From the NCBI RefSeq assembly GCF_027627575.1, contig NZ_CP114065.1, positions 558,001-622,000 on the forward strand: DNA of 64,000 nt, written 5' to 3'. Under the pieces are notes generated by a model. It was not told where the DNA came from. It did not search any database and saw only the letters and a program-made list of their open reading frames with translations. The DNA is from Kribbella sp. CA-293567 (GTDB taxonomy: Bacteria; Actinomycetota; Actinomycetes; Propionibacteriales; Kribbellaceae). How positions within the stretch are numbered: the stretch's first letter is position 1; each line of letters opens with the position of its first letter. The translations under genes and the position numbers were made by a program. Shown piece by piece: positions 36,976-46,110 of the stretch.

Positions 36976-37752
36976 TCAGCGAGTGGCCAGTACCACGTCG
37001 CCGCTGACCGTGTCGGCGTCGATGCTGTGGCTGCCGGCCGGGTCGTTGCCGAGGCTGTTCTCGACCTCGCCGCTGTGAGTTCTGGTCTGCACCTTGTACC
37101 CGCCGGCCGGTGCGGTCACCTCGACATCGCCGCTGGTTCCCTTCGCCCGGACGTCGACCGCCTCGTCCAGCCCGAGCTCCAGGTCACCCGAAGTGGTCTC
37201 GACGTTCACCGGCCCACCCTTGACCTGCCGCGCCTCGATGTCGCCCGAGTTCGCCTTGACCTCGAGCTTGCCGGTCACCCGGTCGATCTCGACGTCCCCC
37301 GACGTCAGGTCGAGTTTCACGTCCCCGGTGACGTCGCTCAGCGACACCTTGCCCGACCGGGAGGTGGTGTCCACCCCGCTCGCGCCGCTGACCGTCAGGT
37401 CACCGCTGCCGTTGTCGCCGGTCACCTTGGTCCCGCGCGGCACGGTGACGACGAAGTCCGCGCGGCAGTTCCAGCCGCACTCGCCGTTGAGCTTCAGCGT
37501 CTCCCCGTCGACCTCGAACGCATCGCCCCGCTTGAACAGCCAGTACGCGCGCTTCTGCTCGACCGTCGTCCGGTCGACGTCGGCGACCCTGACGGTGACG
37601 TCGGCGTTCGGCGAGTCCAGCCGGACCACCGAGATCTTCCCGGCCACCTCGTGCGTCGAGTCGGAGTCCTTGTCCCCGAAGGTCCAGACCGCCATCCCGG
37701 CGCCCGCCACCAACAGCAGCGCCCCTGCCTGCCTGATCGTCGCCATCGTCAT
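36976..37752 (-). CDS. DUF4097 beta-repeat protein (membrane-anchored)
   Basis: A 258-residue protein with an N-terminal hydrophobic anchor or signal (residues about 4-22) and a right-handed beta-repeat domain. Repeats such as TSGDVEIDRVTG, NSGDIEARQVKG and TSGDLELGLDEA are the hallmark of DUF4097 ('putative adhesin'/toast-rack). A CGWNC pair may form a disulfide outside the membrane. The domain is often near membrane or regulatory genes but has no settled function. The start at 37752 follows AGAGG; a second ATG lies 2 codons later. Confidence 0.82.
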   Translation of the reverse strand: MTMATIRQAGALLLVAGAGMAVWTFGDKDSDSTHEVAGKISVVRLDSPNADVTVRVADVDRTTVEQKRAYWLFKRGDAFEVDGETLKLNGECGWNCRADFVVTVPRGTKVTGDNGSGDLTVSGASGVDTTSRSGKVSLSDVTGDVKLDLTSGDVEIDRVTGKLEVKANSGDIEARQVKGGPVNVETTSGDLELGLDEAVDVRAKGTSGDVEVTAPAGGYKVQTRTHSGEVENSLGNDPAGSHSIDADTVSGDVVLATR

Positions 37753-37863
37753 CCACCTCTGCTCGTCCCCGCCTGATGGCACGACAGTAGGTCGGTACGC
37801 CGCTCCGCCGGATCAGGCAGAACCCTCAGATGAGCCCTGACGGCCGGCTCAGGGACCGGCCGG

Positions 37864-39099
37864 TCAGGACCGGTAGTCACCCCGGCTGACCGCGGCGGGC
37901 AGGTCGTCGGTGATGGCACCGAAGAACGTCCGCGCCCACAGGTCGTCGCCGTGCCAGTAGGGCCCGTCGTCGCCCGGCAGCGACGCCGGCGCGGTCTTGT
38001 TCTTCAGCGCCCGCTTGCAGTCGCCACACAGCGGCAGCTCCAGCGTGTTGCCATCCGCCTCGACCCGCGTCAGCTGGCCGACAGCCCTTCCGTGCAAGGG
38101 ATTGAAGGCACACAGCGGCTGTACGTCGACCGCCTTGCGCCCCGCCGCGACAGCCTGCGCAGCGGCGTACTCCTGACGCCCTCGGTCCAGCAGCACCATC
38201 GCGCCGACCACGTCGACCAAGTCGCGTGAAGCGTCCAGCACCCGGCCCGCCGCGTCGTGCGCGTCGAGGGCGAGCTGCTGGTGCCGCAACCCCTCGCCGG
38301 CCACAGTCGGCAGTGCGGCCAGGTCGGAGCCGAGCCTGGTCAGCTCGGCCGTCGTCTCCTTCGTCAGGCGGCGCCTGCGCTCGGCAGCCACGGTCGCCGC
38401 GACGTGCGGCGGGATCGTGAAGGCCTTGCGTCCAGCCGGCGATCGGCGCCGGAGTCCGATCACCAGGGCCAGCAAGATCAGCAGCGCCAGAACGACGGCC
38501 AGGACGATATCCAGCGCCGACGTCCCGTCGGAGGACTCGCCGTCGCGACGGAACGGGATGCCGCCCTCCTTACTCGTCGTCTTACGAGTCGCCGTCGGCA
38601 GCACCGGCCCCGCCAGCAGTTCGTAGAACCGGGCCGCGACCTCGGTCGGCCCCGCGTCGTAGCCGGTGTCGTCGAGGGCGTGCGTCCGAGCCGGGCTGAG
38701 CTTCTTCGGGTCGAGCTGCGGTACGTCGTTCGCCTCGTAGTAGGGGAAGCGCCCACCACCGTCGAACACGACGTACAGGCCGGGCTTGCGCAGAGCGTCG
38801 ATGACCAGGGTGAGGACGTTGCGCTCCTTGCCCTGGAACACGTCGCTCGGCAGCAGCGGCAGGATGATCGTGTAGACCGGGTAGCCGAGGGCTGCCGCCT
38901 TCTCCTTGACCGGCGTCCGCAGGGCCTGCGGCAACCCGCTCTGGTACGCCGGGTCGATGTACAGCGGGTCCTTCGCCAGCGCGGTGGCGATCTCGCGGGC
39001 TCGTTCTGCCGGTGTCTGGGCAGGCTGGGCGCCCGCGGGCAGGGCCGCGATCGACAGCACCAGTGCCACCACGAGAGTCAGCGCATACCTGGCCTTCAC
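37864..39099 (-). CDS. Paralogous envelope protein C of a three-gene family (unknown function)
   Basis: A 411-residue single-pass membrane protein. It has a signal peptide (1-24), an outside domain starting with DPLYIDP at 44-50 and containing KPGLYVVFDG, a membrane helix at about 196-216, and a cytoplasmic domain. Inside, Cys330 plus a CxxC at 358/361 could bind zinc, and the C-terminus has FGAITDDLPAAV. These landmarks fall at the same positions as in protein A (39752-40990), so the two are paralogs. Its start overlaps gene B by ATGA. I cannot assign a known function. Confidence 0.85.
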   Translation of the reverse strand: MKARYALTLVVALVLSIAALPAGAQPAQTPAERAREIATALAKDPLYIDPAYQSGLPQALRTPVKEKAAALGYPVYTIILPLLPSDVFQGKERNVLTLVIDALRKPGLYVVFDGGGRFPYYEANDVPQLDPKKLSPARTHALDDTGYDAGPTEVAARFYELLAGPVLPTATRKTTSKEGGIPFRRDGESSDGTSALDIVLAVVLALLILLALVIGLRRRSPAGRKAFTIPPHVAATVAAERRRRLTKETTAELTRLGSDLAALPTVAGEGLRHQQLALDAHDAAGRVLDASRDLVDVVGAMVLLDRGRQEYAAAQAVAAGRKAVDVQPLCAFNPLHGRAVGQLTRVEADGNTLELPLCGDCKRALKNKTAPASLPGDDGPYWHGDDLWARTFFGAITDDLPAAVSRGDYRS

Positions 39100-39755
39100 A
39101 GCCGTCCTCCACCACGTCGGGCGACTACTGCCGCCAGTCCGAGTACACAGCCGGCGAGCAGCGCGCCGCCCATCAGTCCGATGATCAGCCCACCGGCGCC
39201 GTTGCCGATCGCTTTGCCGGCCGTGAACCGCTCCCGCGGACGGACTCGCTCCTCCGGCGGCGGCAGCGGCTGCGTCCTGGCTGCCTTGGGTTCGTAGCCG
39301 TCCCGCTCGCGAATCCGATCCAGGAACACCGACAGTTGCTGGCTCATCGACTCGTCCCTTGCGCTGTAGGTGTAGCTCGGCCCGTACGCGCGGACCAGGT
39401 GTTCGGCGCCGAACGTCCGGTCGCCGTCCATCACCAGGTAGATCCCGGGTTTGCCGTTGGCGTGCGCCAGCCAGCCGGCCAGCATCTCGATGTCACCCCG
39501 CTCCTGGAACCAGGAGCCGGTCGGCAACACCGCCACGAAGACGGGCAAATTGGACTGCCGGATCCGTTCGATCATCGACGGTCCTTGGTCCCCCACCACT
39601 GACGCGTACTGCGGGTCGACGTAGAGAGGCTGGCTCTTCCAGGCCGCCACGGCCGCCGTGACGCGCGGGTCGGCCGGGATCTTGGCCGAGGCAGTCGCCG
39701 GTGCCGAGACGAGCAGGGCGGCGACAGCCAGCAGCAGCATCGTAAGGCGCTTCAC
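39096..39755 (-). CDS. Paralogous envelope protein B, short form (unknown function)
   Basis: A 219-residue exported membrane protein related to its neighbours. It has a signal peptide (1-24), then PLYVDP at 43-48, and the outside-domain segment GKPGIYLVMDGD, equivalent to the KPGLYVVFDG of protein C. A membrane helix lies at about 185-212, followed by a short basic tail. The cytoplasmic Cys domain found in A and C is absent. It overlaps both neighbours by 4 bases, implying fixed stoichiometry in one complex. Confidence 0.85.
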   Translation of the reverse strand: MKRLTMLLLAVAALLVSAPATASAKIPADPRVTAAVAAWKSQPLYVDPQYASVVGDQGPSMIERIRQSNLPVFVAVLPTGSWFQERGDIEMLAGWLAHANGKPGIYLVMDGDRTFGAEHLVRAYGPSYTYSARDESMSQQLSVFLDRIRERDGYEPKAARTQPLPPPEERVRPRERFTAGKAIGNGAGGLIIGLMGGALLAGCVLGLAAVVARRGGGRL

Positions 39756-40990
39756 CGGACGCCTCCGTACACCCGGGTGACGCGCTCGGCGAGGTCGTCG
39801 GACAGAGCGCCGAAGCCGGTCGCGGTCATCGGGTTGTCCTCGGGGTCGAGCGTCCAGTACGGAACCAGGTCGCTGCCGAACAGGCCTGACTTCCGTGACA
39901 CCAGCAGGCCCCGCGGCGTCTTGCCCTGCTCAACCGTCTTGGCGCAGGTCCGGCAGGCCGGTACTTCGGTGTCGTCGGACCAGGCCGCGCGTACGGTGCC
40001 GGACGGGTGGGTCGGGTCGAAGAAGCAAGGCGGCAGCAGGTCGTCACTGCTGGCCACCTGGAAGGCCTGCCGGGCGAGAACATAGGCGCCGGCCAAGGCG
40101 AGCACGTCGTCGTTGCCGCCGGCCCGCAGTGTCTTGGCCGCGTCCAGGCGGGCCCTCGCGTCATCGCGCAGGTCGAGCTGCAGCGAGGTATGGCTCTTCT
40201 GCTTCTCGAGCGCGCGGATCGCGCGGCCGGCCTTGGGGATCCAGCGGTCCGCCTGGGTCCTGACGCCGGTGACCGGGGTCGCGGTGCCGCCGCGCCTGGT
40301 CGCGGGGCGGCGCCGGCCGCGACGCAGTACCAGGGTGAGGACCAGCACGAAGCCGATCAGGCCGCCGATGCCCATCCCGACGAAGACCGACCGATCTTCC
40401 TTGTCGGTGGTCGAAGGCTCGGTCCGGCGCGGGGTGTCCTGGCGGAGATCGGTCGCGGGGATCGCGGGCAGCGCCCGGCCGTCGTACGCCGTACTGGCCT
40501 GCTGGATGGTGCGGACGATCTTCGGCGCGGGGCGGTCGTTGACGATCTTGTTGTCCTGCTTGTCGTCCAGTTGCACGCTGACCAGCGAGCGGCCTCTCAG
40601 CCCGGCAGGGCGGACCATCGTCTCCACACCGGACCAGTACTTGTCCCGGACGGTCCAGACCAGATAGAGGCCCGGCTCGCCGACCCGTGCCTGCAGCAGG
40701 GTCGGAAGGTCCAGCGACCGCTCTTCGCGGAGGTACGGCGTACGCGGGATCAGCGCGACGTAGACGTTGAAGTCCGCGCTCGCGGCCGCTGCCTTGATCC
40801 GGTCGAGCTCGGCCTGCGGGAAGCCGGCCCGCATCGCCGGGTCGACGTACAGGGGATCAGTGCGCCAGGCAGCGGCGATCTGATCGGGCAACTCGGGCGG
40901 AGCGGCCTGGGCGGGCGCCGACGGCAGGAACGCCAGTACGGCGAGCAGCACAGCCAGGCGGCGGCAGCGGCGCAGAAAGAGGGCAGACAT
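39752..40990 (-). CDS. Paralogous envelope protein A (unknown function)
   Basis: A 412-residue protein, first gene of the operon. It has a signal peptide (1-30), an outside domain with DPLYVDP at 45-51 and GEPGLYLVWTV, a membrane helix at about 201-222, and a cytoplasmic domain with Cys322, CxxC at 346/349 and FGALSDDLAERV near 393. The ATG at 40990 is preferred because AGGGTG precedes it by 6 bases; an in-frame GTG lies three codons upstream. Helix, Cys and C-terminal motif positions match protein C almost residue for residue. Confidence 0.85.
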   Translation of the reverse strand: MSALFLRRCRRLAVLLAVLAFLPSAPAQAAPPELPDQIAAAWRTDPLYVDPAMRAGFPQAELDRIKAAAASADFNVYVALIPRTPYLREERSLDLPTLLQARVGEPGLYLVWTVRDKYWSGVETMVRPAGLRGRSLVSVQLDDKQDNKIVNDRPAPKIVRTIQQASTAYDGRALPAIPATDLRQDTPRRTEPSTTDKEDRSVFVGMGIGGLIGFVLVLTLVLRRGRRRPATRRGGTATPVTGVRTQADRWIPKAGRAIRALEKQKSHTSLQLDLRDDARARLDAAKTLRAGGNDDVLALAGAYVLARQAFQVASSDDLLPPCFFDPTHPSGTVRAAWSDDTEVPACRTCAKTVEQGKTPRGLLVSRKSGLFGSDLVPYWTLDPEDNPMTATGFGALSDDLAERVTRVYGGVR

Positions 40991-41117
40991 CGCCGTCACC
41001 CTACGACGTCCGGAGTGTGGTCCACGTCAGCTCAGACGTGATCGTGGCCGAACCGGTTCCGGCCGGCCACGTCTTGGCCAGCCACAGTCCTGGACGACCC
41101 CAGCCCTGAGTAGCCAC

Positions 41118-41154
41118 GGCCCTGGCTCGGACAGGAGAAACCGAGCCAGGGTCG
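41118..41154 (-). terminator. Intrinsic terminator after the fadE gene
   Basis: A perfect 11-bp stem CCCTGGCTCGG (41120-41130) pairs with 41141-41151 across a 10-base loop, extendable by three pairs including one wobble. It lies 87 bases beyond the fadE stop on the minus strand. A second hairpin, CGTGGCCG with CGGCCACG, is nearby at about 41043-41080. Confidence 0.7.
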
Positions 41155-41240
41155 CGGTACCGCAGGAGCAACTCTTCCGTGGACCGATCAGCCCGCACAG
41201 GGCAGATCGCGGGGCAGTACGGGGCAGGTCGAGAGCGCGA

Positions 41241-43100
41241 TCAGAAGGCCGACTCCGGCAGGTCCATCACGTCGAGATCGGTCAGCTCGGCCTTGATCCG
41301 CTCGGCGCGGACGGTCGGCATCGTCGAGCGGACGAACCACCGGGCCGCGGCCAGCTTGCCGGCGTAGAAGTCCTGGTCGGCCGGCGACAGTTCGCCGCCG
41401 AGCTTCTCCAGCGCGACCTCGGCCTGCCGCAGCATCAGCCAGGAGCAGACCACGTCGCCGAGCACGAACAGCAGCCGGGAGGTGTTCAGGGCGACCTTGT
41501 AGACGTTGCGCGGGTCGCCGTTCTCGGCCTGCGGGTTGCTCGACATCAGGGCCTGGCTCATCACGCCGAGCAGCTTCTGGGTGTCCTCGAGGCCCCTGGC
41601 CAGCAGCCCGCGCTCCTCCTTCAGCCGGCCGTTGCCGGCCTCGGAGGCGACGAACGCCTGGATCTGTTCGGACAGGTGGCCGAGCGCCTTGCCCTGGTCC
41701 TTGATGATCTTGCGGAAGAACAGGTCCTGGCCCTGGATCGCGGTGGTGCCCTCGTACAGGGTGTCGATCTTGGCGTCGCGGACGTACTGCTCGATCGGGT
41801 AGTCCTGCAGGAAGCCCGAGCCGCCGAAGGTCTGCAGCGACTCGGTGCCCAGCAACGTCCAGGACTTCTCCGAGCCGTAGCCCTTCACCAGCGGCAGCAG
41901 CAGGTCGTTGACAGCCTCAGCCTCGGCGTCCTGCGCACCGGCGTACCGCGCCTGCTCGGCCCGGTCCTGGTACGTCGCGGTGAACAGCACCAGCGCGCGC
42001 AGCGCCTCGGAGTACGACTTCTGGGTGAGCAGCGAACGCCGTACGTCGGGGTGGTGGGTGATCGTGACCCGCGGGGCGTCCTTGGCCGGGTTGGTCAGGT
42101 CGGCGCCCTGGACCCGCTCCTTGGCGTACTCCAGCGCGTTCAGGTAACCGGTCGAGAGGGTGGCGATCGCCTTGGTGCCGACCATCATCCGGGCGTACTC
42201 GATCACCTGGAACATCTGCGCGATGCCGTCGTGCACCTCGCCGAGCAGGTAACCCTTGGCCGGCGCGTTCTCACCGAAGGTCAGCTCGCACGTGGTGGAG
42301 ACCTTGATGCCCATCTTCTTCTCGACGCCGGTGACGTAGGCGCCGTTGCGGCCGCCGGTCAGCTCGCCGGTCTCCAGGTCGAAGTCGTACTTCGGCACGA
42401 TGAACAGGCTGAGCCCCTTGGTGCCGGGACCGCCGGCGCCCTCGACACCCTGCGGGCGGGCCAGCACCAGGTGCACGATGTTCTCGGTCATGTCGTGCTC
42501 ACCGGAGGTGATGAAGCGCTTGACGCCCTCGATGTGCCAGCTGCCGTCGTCCTGCAGGGTGGCCTTGGTCCGCCCGGCGCCGACGTCGGAACCGGCGTCC
42601 GGCTCGGTCAGCACCATCGTCGCGCCCCAGCCGCGGTCGATCATGTGCTTGGCGATCAGCTTGTCGCGGTCGGTGCCGTTGCGCCACAGCACGTGCGCGA
42701 AGTTCGGTCCGGCGGCGTAGATGTGCACGGCCGGGTTGGCGCCCAGCACCATCTCGGCGGCGGCCCAGCGCAGCGAGGGCGGCGTCGGCTGGCCACCCAG
42801 CTCCGGCGGCAGCTCGAGCTTCCACCACTCGGCGTCCATGTAGGCGTGGTAGCTCTTCTTGAACGCCTCCGGCATCCGCACCTCGTGGGTGGCCGGATCG
42901 AACACCGGCGGGTTGCGGTCGGAGTCCTCGAAGGAACCGGCGATCTCGTTCTTCGCCAGCCGGTCGATCTCCGACAGCACCTCACGCGCGGTGTCGACGT
43001 CCATGTCGGCGTACGGGCCCTGGCCGAGCACCTCGCCGCGGCCGAGCACCTCGAGCAGATTGAACTCGATGTCCCGAAGATTCGACTTGTAGTGGCTCAC
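41241..43100 (-). CDS. fadE: Acyl-CoA dehydrogenase, FadE5-like
   Basis: A 619-residue flavoenzyme that oxidises acyl-CoA to trans-2-enoyl-CoA in beta-oxidation, passing electrons to ETF. The opening [20 protein letters not shown] and the segment [12 protein letters not shown] are those of mycobacterial FadE5. The FAD/substrate segment is [10 protein letters not shown], and the catalytic Glu lies in [15 protein letters not shown]. The length (about 610) fits this extended family, larger than ordinary 380-residue members. A palindrome at 43124-43148 sits just before the start and may be the operator. The EtfD-like gene at 56278 is a likely partner in electron flow. Confidence 0.93.
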   Translation of the reverse strand: MSHYKSNLRDIEFNLLEVLGRGEVLGQGPYADMDVDTAREVLSEIDRLAKNEIAGSFEDSDRNPPVFDPATHEVRMPEAFKKSYHAYMDAEWWKLELPPELGGQPTPPSLRWAAAEMVLGANPAVHIYAAGPNFAHVLWRNGTDRDKLIAKHMIDRGWGATMVLTEPDAGSDVGAGRTKATLQDDGSWHIEGVKRFITSGEHDMTENIVHLVLARPQGVEGAGGPGTKGLSLFIVPKYDFDLETGELTGGRNGAYVTGVEKKMGIKVSTTCELTFGENAPAKGYLLGEVHDGIAQMFQVIEYARMMVGTKAIATLSTGYLNALEYAKERVQGADLTNPAKDAPRVTITHHPDVRRSLLTQKSYSEALRALVLFTATYQDRAEQARYAGAQDAEAEAVNDLLLPLVKGYGSEKSWTLLGTESLQTFGGSGFLQDYPIEQYVRDAKIDTLYEGTTAIQGQDLFFRKIIKDQGKALGHLSEQIQAFVASEAGNGRLKEERGLLARGLEDTQKLLGVMSQALMSSNPQAENGDPRNVYKVALNTSRLLFVLGDVVCSWLMLRQAEVALEKLGGELSPADQDFYAGKLAAARWFVRSTMPTVRAERIKAELTDLDVMDLPESAF

Positions 43101-43123
43101 AGGTTCCCCTACCTCTATCCGAC

Positions 43124-43148
43124 TATACTCACGAGTAACTTGAGTATA
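43124..43148. promoter_or_regulatory. Palindromic operator candidate upstream of fadE
   Basis: TATACTC (43124-43130) and GAGTATA (43142-43148) are perfect inverted arms 11 bases apart. The site is 24 bases before the fadE ATG and 41 bases before the divergent phosphatase gene. The A/T-rich arms could overlap the -10 of either promoter. Confidence 0.4.
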
Positions 43149-43189
43149 TACCGGTCGGTAACGAACGCAAAGAGGATTGACTGGCCGGT

Positions 43190-43708
43190 ATGCCGACGAC
43201 GCTGGTCTACGAGACGCACGCCACGACTCTCGACAACGAGCAAGGAGTCGCGACCGGATGGTTGCCGGGCGAGCTGTCGCCCGAGGGACGCCGCCAGGCG
43301 GCGGAGCTGGGGGAGCGGCGGCGAGACGTCGACGTCGTCTTCAGCTCGGACCTGCGGCGAGCTGTGCAGACGGTGGAGCTGGCGGGCCTGCCGGTGCCGC
43401 ACTTCCTGGACTGGCGGCTGCGCGAATGCGACTACGGCGTGTTCAACGGAACGCCGGCGCGGGGACTCGCGCCACGGCGGCAGCGCATCGACGAGCCGTT
43501 CCCGGGTGGGCAGAGCTATCGGGAGGTGGTCGAGCTGACCCGCTCGTTCCTGAGCGACATCAGCCGCCTGTATGACGGGCGCACGGTGCTGGTGGTCGCG
43601 CACTCGGCCAACAGGTGGGCCTTGCAGCACCTGCTGGCCGAGGTTGCACTGGAAGAGCTGGTGGACGCCCCGTTCGACTGGCAGCCGGGGTGGGTCTACC
43701 AGCTCTAA
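43190..43708 (+). CDS. Histidine phosphatase-superfamily protein with altered active-site motif
   Basis: A 172-residue phosphoglycerate-mutase-like protein. The usual RHG signature is replaced by YETHATT around His10, keeping the His but not the Arg. Other landmarks remain: [28 protein letters not shown] and the second His in [12 protein letters not shown]. Similar ETH variants form a recognised subgroup, so this is probably functional, but the loss of Arg may change chemistry. The ATG has a weakly placed AGAGGA. It ends 4 bases into the convergent glycosidase gene. Confidence 0.8.
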   Translation: MPTTLVYETHATTLDNEQGVATGWLPGELSPEGRRQAAELGERRRDVDVVFSSDLRRAVQTVELAGLPVPHFLDWRLRECDYGVFNGTPARGLAPRRQRIDEPFPGGQSYREVVELTRSFLSDISRLYDGRTVLVVAHSANRWALQHLLAEVALEELVDAPFDWQPGWVYQL

Positions 43709-44619
43709 GGCGTGTAGACGGTGGCGCTGTTGTAGAGCTTCTGAGTGAAGGCGGACATGTAGGCGGCGGTGTTCGCCCCGGTGAGGTTGTAGGTGAGGAA
43801 GACGCCGTAGCCCTCGCTCACTGTGCGTTGCGCGAAACTCGCGGCGGTGGCGGAACTGGTGGCGGTGTAGGAGGTGGCCGACGGCGAGAGCCGGGACTTG
43901 GAGCTCGGACCGCGCGGAACGCTCCACGTTCCGTAGTACGGGTTCCAGGCGTAGTTGAAGGTGTTGGCGATGCTCTGGCCGTTGTAGCTCAGCCGCGCCG
44001 CCGACGGGCCGATGTCGTACAGGGTGATGAGCTTGTTCGGCAGCTTCCGGCGCAGTGCGGAGACCAGGTAGAAGAACGAGCTGGCGTTCGGCTGGCCGGT
44101 GCCGTTCTTGCCGTACTCCGCGTACTCGTCGTCGAAGTCGATCCCGTCCAGGCCGTAGCGGTTGACCGCGTCGGCGAGCTGCTGGGCGAACGCCTCGGCG
44201 GCGGCCTTGGTCGGGAAGTTGGCGAAGCCGGCGCCCTCGTGGTTGCCCAGGATCGACAGCAGGACCTTGATGCCCTTCTGCTGCAGCGGGCGGACCTGGG
44301 TGGCCACGTTGTCGAGCACGTTCTGCACGTTCTCGTTGAAGTGCAGGTACGCCTTGGTGCCGTCGTAGTTGATGTTCGCCGCGAAGATCACCGCGACGTC
44401 GATCACCTGCGCGCCACCCTGCGCCAGCGTGTACTTGCCGGCGCTGAGCATGCTGTGGTCGTTCACCTCGATATAGGCCACGGTGATCGGGCCGGTCTTG
44501 CCCGCGCGGCAGTTCCGGCCGGCGGCCTCGGCGGGCAGCGCCGCGCCGGTCGCGGCGACCGCGCCGGTGGCCGCGAGGCCTGACAGAAGGGTTCTCCGGC
44601 TGATGTTTGCTGGGCTCAT
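43705..44619 (-). CDS. Tat-exported Endo H-like glycosidase (GH18)
   Basis: A 304-residue secreted enzyme. The N-terminus has a twin-arginine signal (SRRTLLSGLAATGAVAATG). The catalytic GH18 motif is LDGIDFDDEYAEYG, with the acid Glu at the end of the DxxDxDxE pattern as in endo-beta-N-acetylglucosaminidase H. Such enzymes cut the chitobiose core of N-glycans; a chitin or peptidoglycan-related role is less likely. It diverges from the transporter/anmK pair, which hints at a joint amino-sugar salvage function. Start ATG 44619. Confidence 0.87.
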   Translation of the reverse strand: MSPANISRRTLLSGLAATGAVAATGAALPAEAAGRNCRAGKTGPITVAYIEVNDHSMLSAGKYTLAQGGAQVIDVAVIFAANINYDGTKAYLHFNENVQNVLDNVATQVRPLQQKGIKVLLSILGNHEGAGFANFPTKAAAEAFAQQLADAVNRYGLDGIDFDDEYAEYGKNGTGQPNASSFFYLVSALRRKLPNKLITLYDIGPSAARLSYNGQSIANTFNYAWNPYYGTWSVPRGPSSKSRLSPSATSYTATSSATAASFAQRTVSEGYGVFLTYNLTGANTAAYMSAFTQKLYNSATVYTP

Positions 44620-44825
44620 CGATCAACTCCAGGTCGGGGGCGGTCCGATCAACTAAACCGGTATAGCGGTCGATTCTCATCCGCGGTGGACGCTGCGTCA
44701 AGGCGCTGGCGCGGACGGTGACCACAACCACCTTTCGAGACGGCCCCTCGCGGCAGAGGGAACTTGTGGACCAAGATGGGTCGCTGATGGAAGGAAAGTT
44801 TCGGAGGCGATCAGGAAGAGGGACG

Positions 44826-46109
44826 ATGAGTACTGCGGTCGAGACCACGAGCCGCCGCCGGTCGCTGGTGGCCGGGGCGGTCGGCAACTTCGTCGAGTGG
44901 TACGAGTTCGGCGCCTACGGCTTCTTCGCGACGGTGATCGCGGCGAACTTCTTCAGCAGTACCTCGACCAGCGACGCCGAGAGCCTGATCAAGACCTACG
45001 CCTCGTTCGCGCTGGCGTTCTTCTTCCGCCCGGTCGGTGCCGCGGTGTTCGGCCGGGTCGGCGACCGGATCGGCCGGCGGCCGACGCTGATCCTCGTCCT
45101 GCTGCTGATGACGGTGTCGACCACGCTGATCGGCCTGCTGCCGACGTACGCGACGGTGGGTGCGGCCGCGCCGTGGCTGCTGACCCTGGTCCGGGCCCTG
45201 CAGGGGCTGTCGGCGGGCGGTGAGTTCGGCGGCGCGGTGTCGATCATGACCGAGTTCGCCCCGAAGGGTAAGCGCGGCCTGTACGGCGCCTGGCAGTCCC
45301 TGACCGTCGCGCTCGGCCTCCTCGTCGGCGCCGGGCTGGCAGCCGTCCTCGCGACCGTGCTGTCCCAGCAGGCGCTGACCGACTGGGGCTGGCGGGTGCC
45401 GTTCCTGCTCGCCCTCCCGCTCGGCCTGGTCGCGTTGTTCCTGCGGCTCAGGCTGGACGAGACGCCGAACTTCGCCAAGGTCCAGCAGGAGGCCGCGCCG
45501 CCCGCGGACAAGGTCGAGGTGGTCAGGGCGATCGCCCTCGGCATCGGCCGCCTGATGGGCTGGTCCGCGGCCGGCTACACCTTCCTGGTCGTGATGCCGT
45601 CGTACCTGCAGGCCACGCTGAACGCCACCTTCCAGCAGGCGCTGGTGGCCACGGTGCTGGCCAACCTGGGCTTCGCGGTCTCGATCATGCCGGCCGGGAT
45701 GCTGAGCGACCGGATCGGCCGCCGCCCGGTGATGGTGACCGGCGCGGCGCTGGTCGTCGTCCTGGCGTTCCCGTTGATGAACCTGCTGCAGGACCAGGAG
45801 AGCTCGACCGCGGCCAAGGGGATCGCGGTCTTCGTGGCAGGGCTGGTGGTCGGCTTGATGGCAGGGCCGGGACCGGCCATGCTGGCCGAGATGTTCCCCA
45901 CCAGAGCGCGGTACACCGGCCTCGGGCTGGCCTACTCGCTGTCGAACGCCGTCTTCTCGGGATCGGCCGGCCTGATCATCACCGAGCTGATCAAGCGGAC
46001 CAAGAACGTCGACATCCCGGCGTACTACGTGGCCGTCACCTGCGCCGTCTCGGTGCTCGCCCTGCTCACGCTCCGCGGGGACGACCATCGGCGTGAGTTG
46101 CGGGACTGA
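44826..46109 (+). CDS. MFS transporter, metabolite:H+ symporter (MHS) family
   Basis: A 427-residue 12-helix transporter. The opening GAVGNFVEWYEFGAYGFFA and the loop motif GRVGDRIGRRPTLI identify the MHS group, which includes uptake systems for organic acids, osmolytes and alpha-ketoglutarate. The ATG at 44826 follows AGAGGG; an upstream extension lacks family resemblance. It lies one base before anmK, so the two share a transcript. Amino-sugar or acid import for AnmK-linked metabolism is an inference. Confidence 0.88.
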   Translation: MSTAVETTSRRRSLVAGAVGNFVEWYEFGAYGFFATVIAANFFSSTSTSDAESLIKTYASFALAFFFRPVGAAVFGRVGDRIGRRPTLILVLLLMTVSTTLIGLLPTYATVGAAAPWLLTLVRALQGLSAGGEFGGAVSIMTEFAPKGKRGLYGAWQSLTVALGLLVGAGLAAVLATVLSQQALTDWGWRVPFLLALPLGLVALFLRLRLDETPNFAKVQQEAAPPADKVEVVRAIALGIGRLMGWSAAGYTFLVVMPSYLQATLNATFQQALVATVLANLGFAVSIMPAGMLSDRIGRRPVMVTGAALVVVLAFPLMNLLQDQESSTAAKGIAVFVAGLVVGLMAGPGPAMLAEMFPTRARYTGLGLAYSLSNAVFSGSAGLIITELIKRTKNVDIPAYYVAVTCAVSVLALLTLRGDDHRRELRD

Positions 46110-46110
46110 C

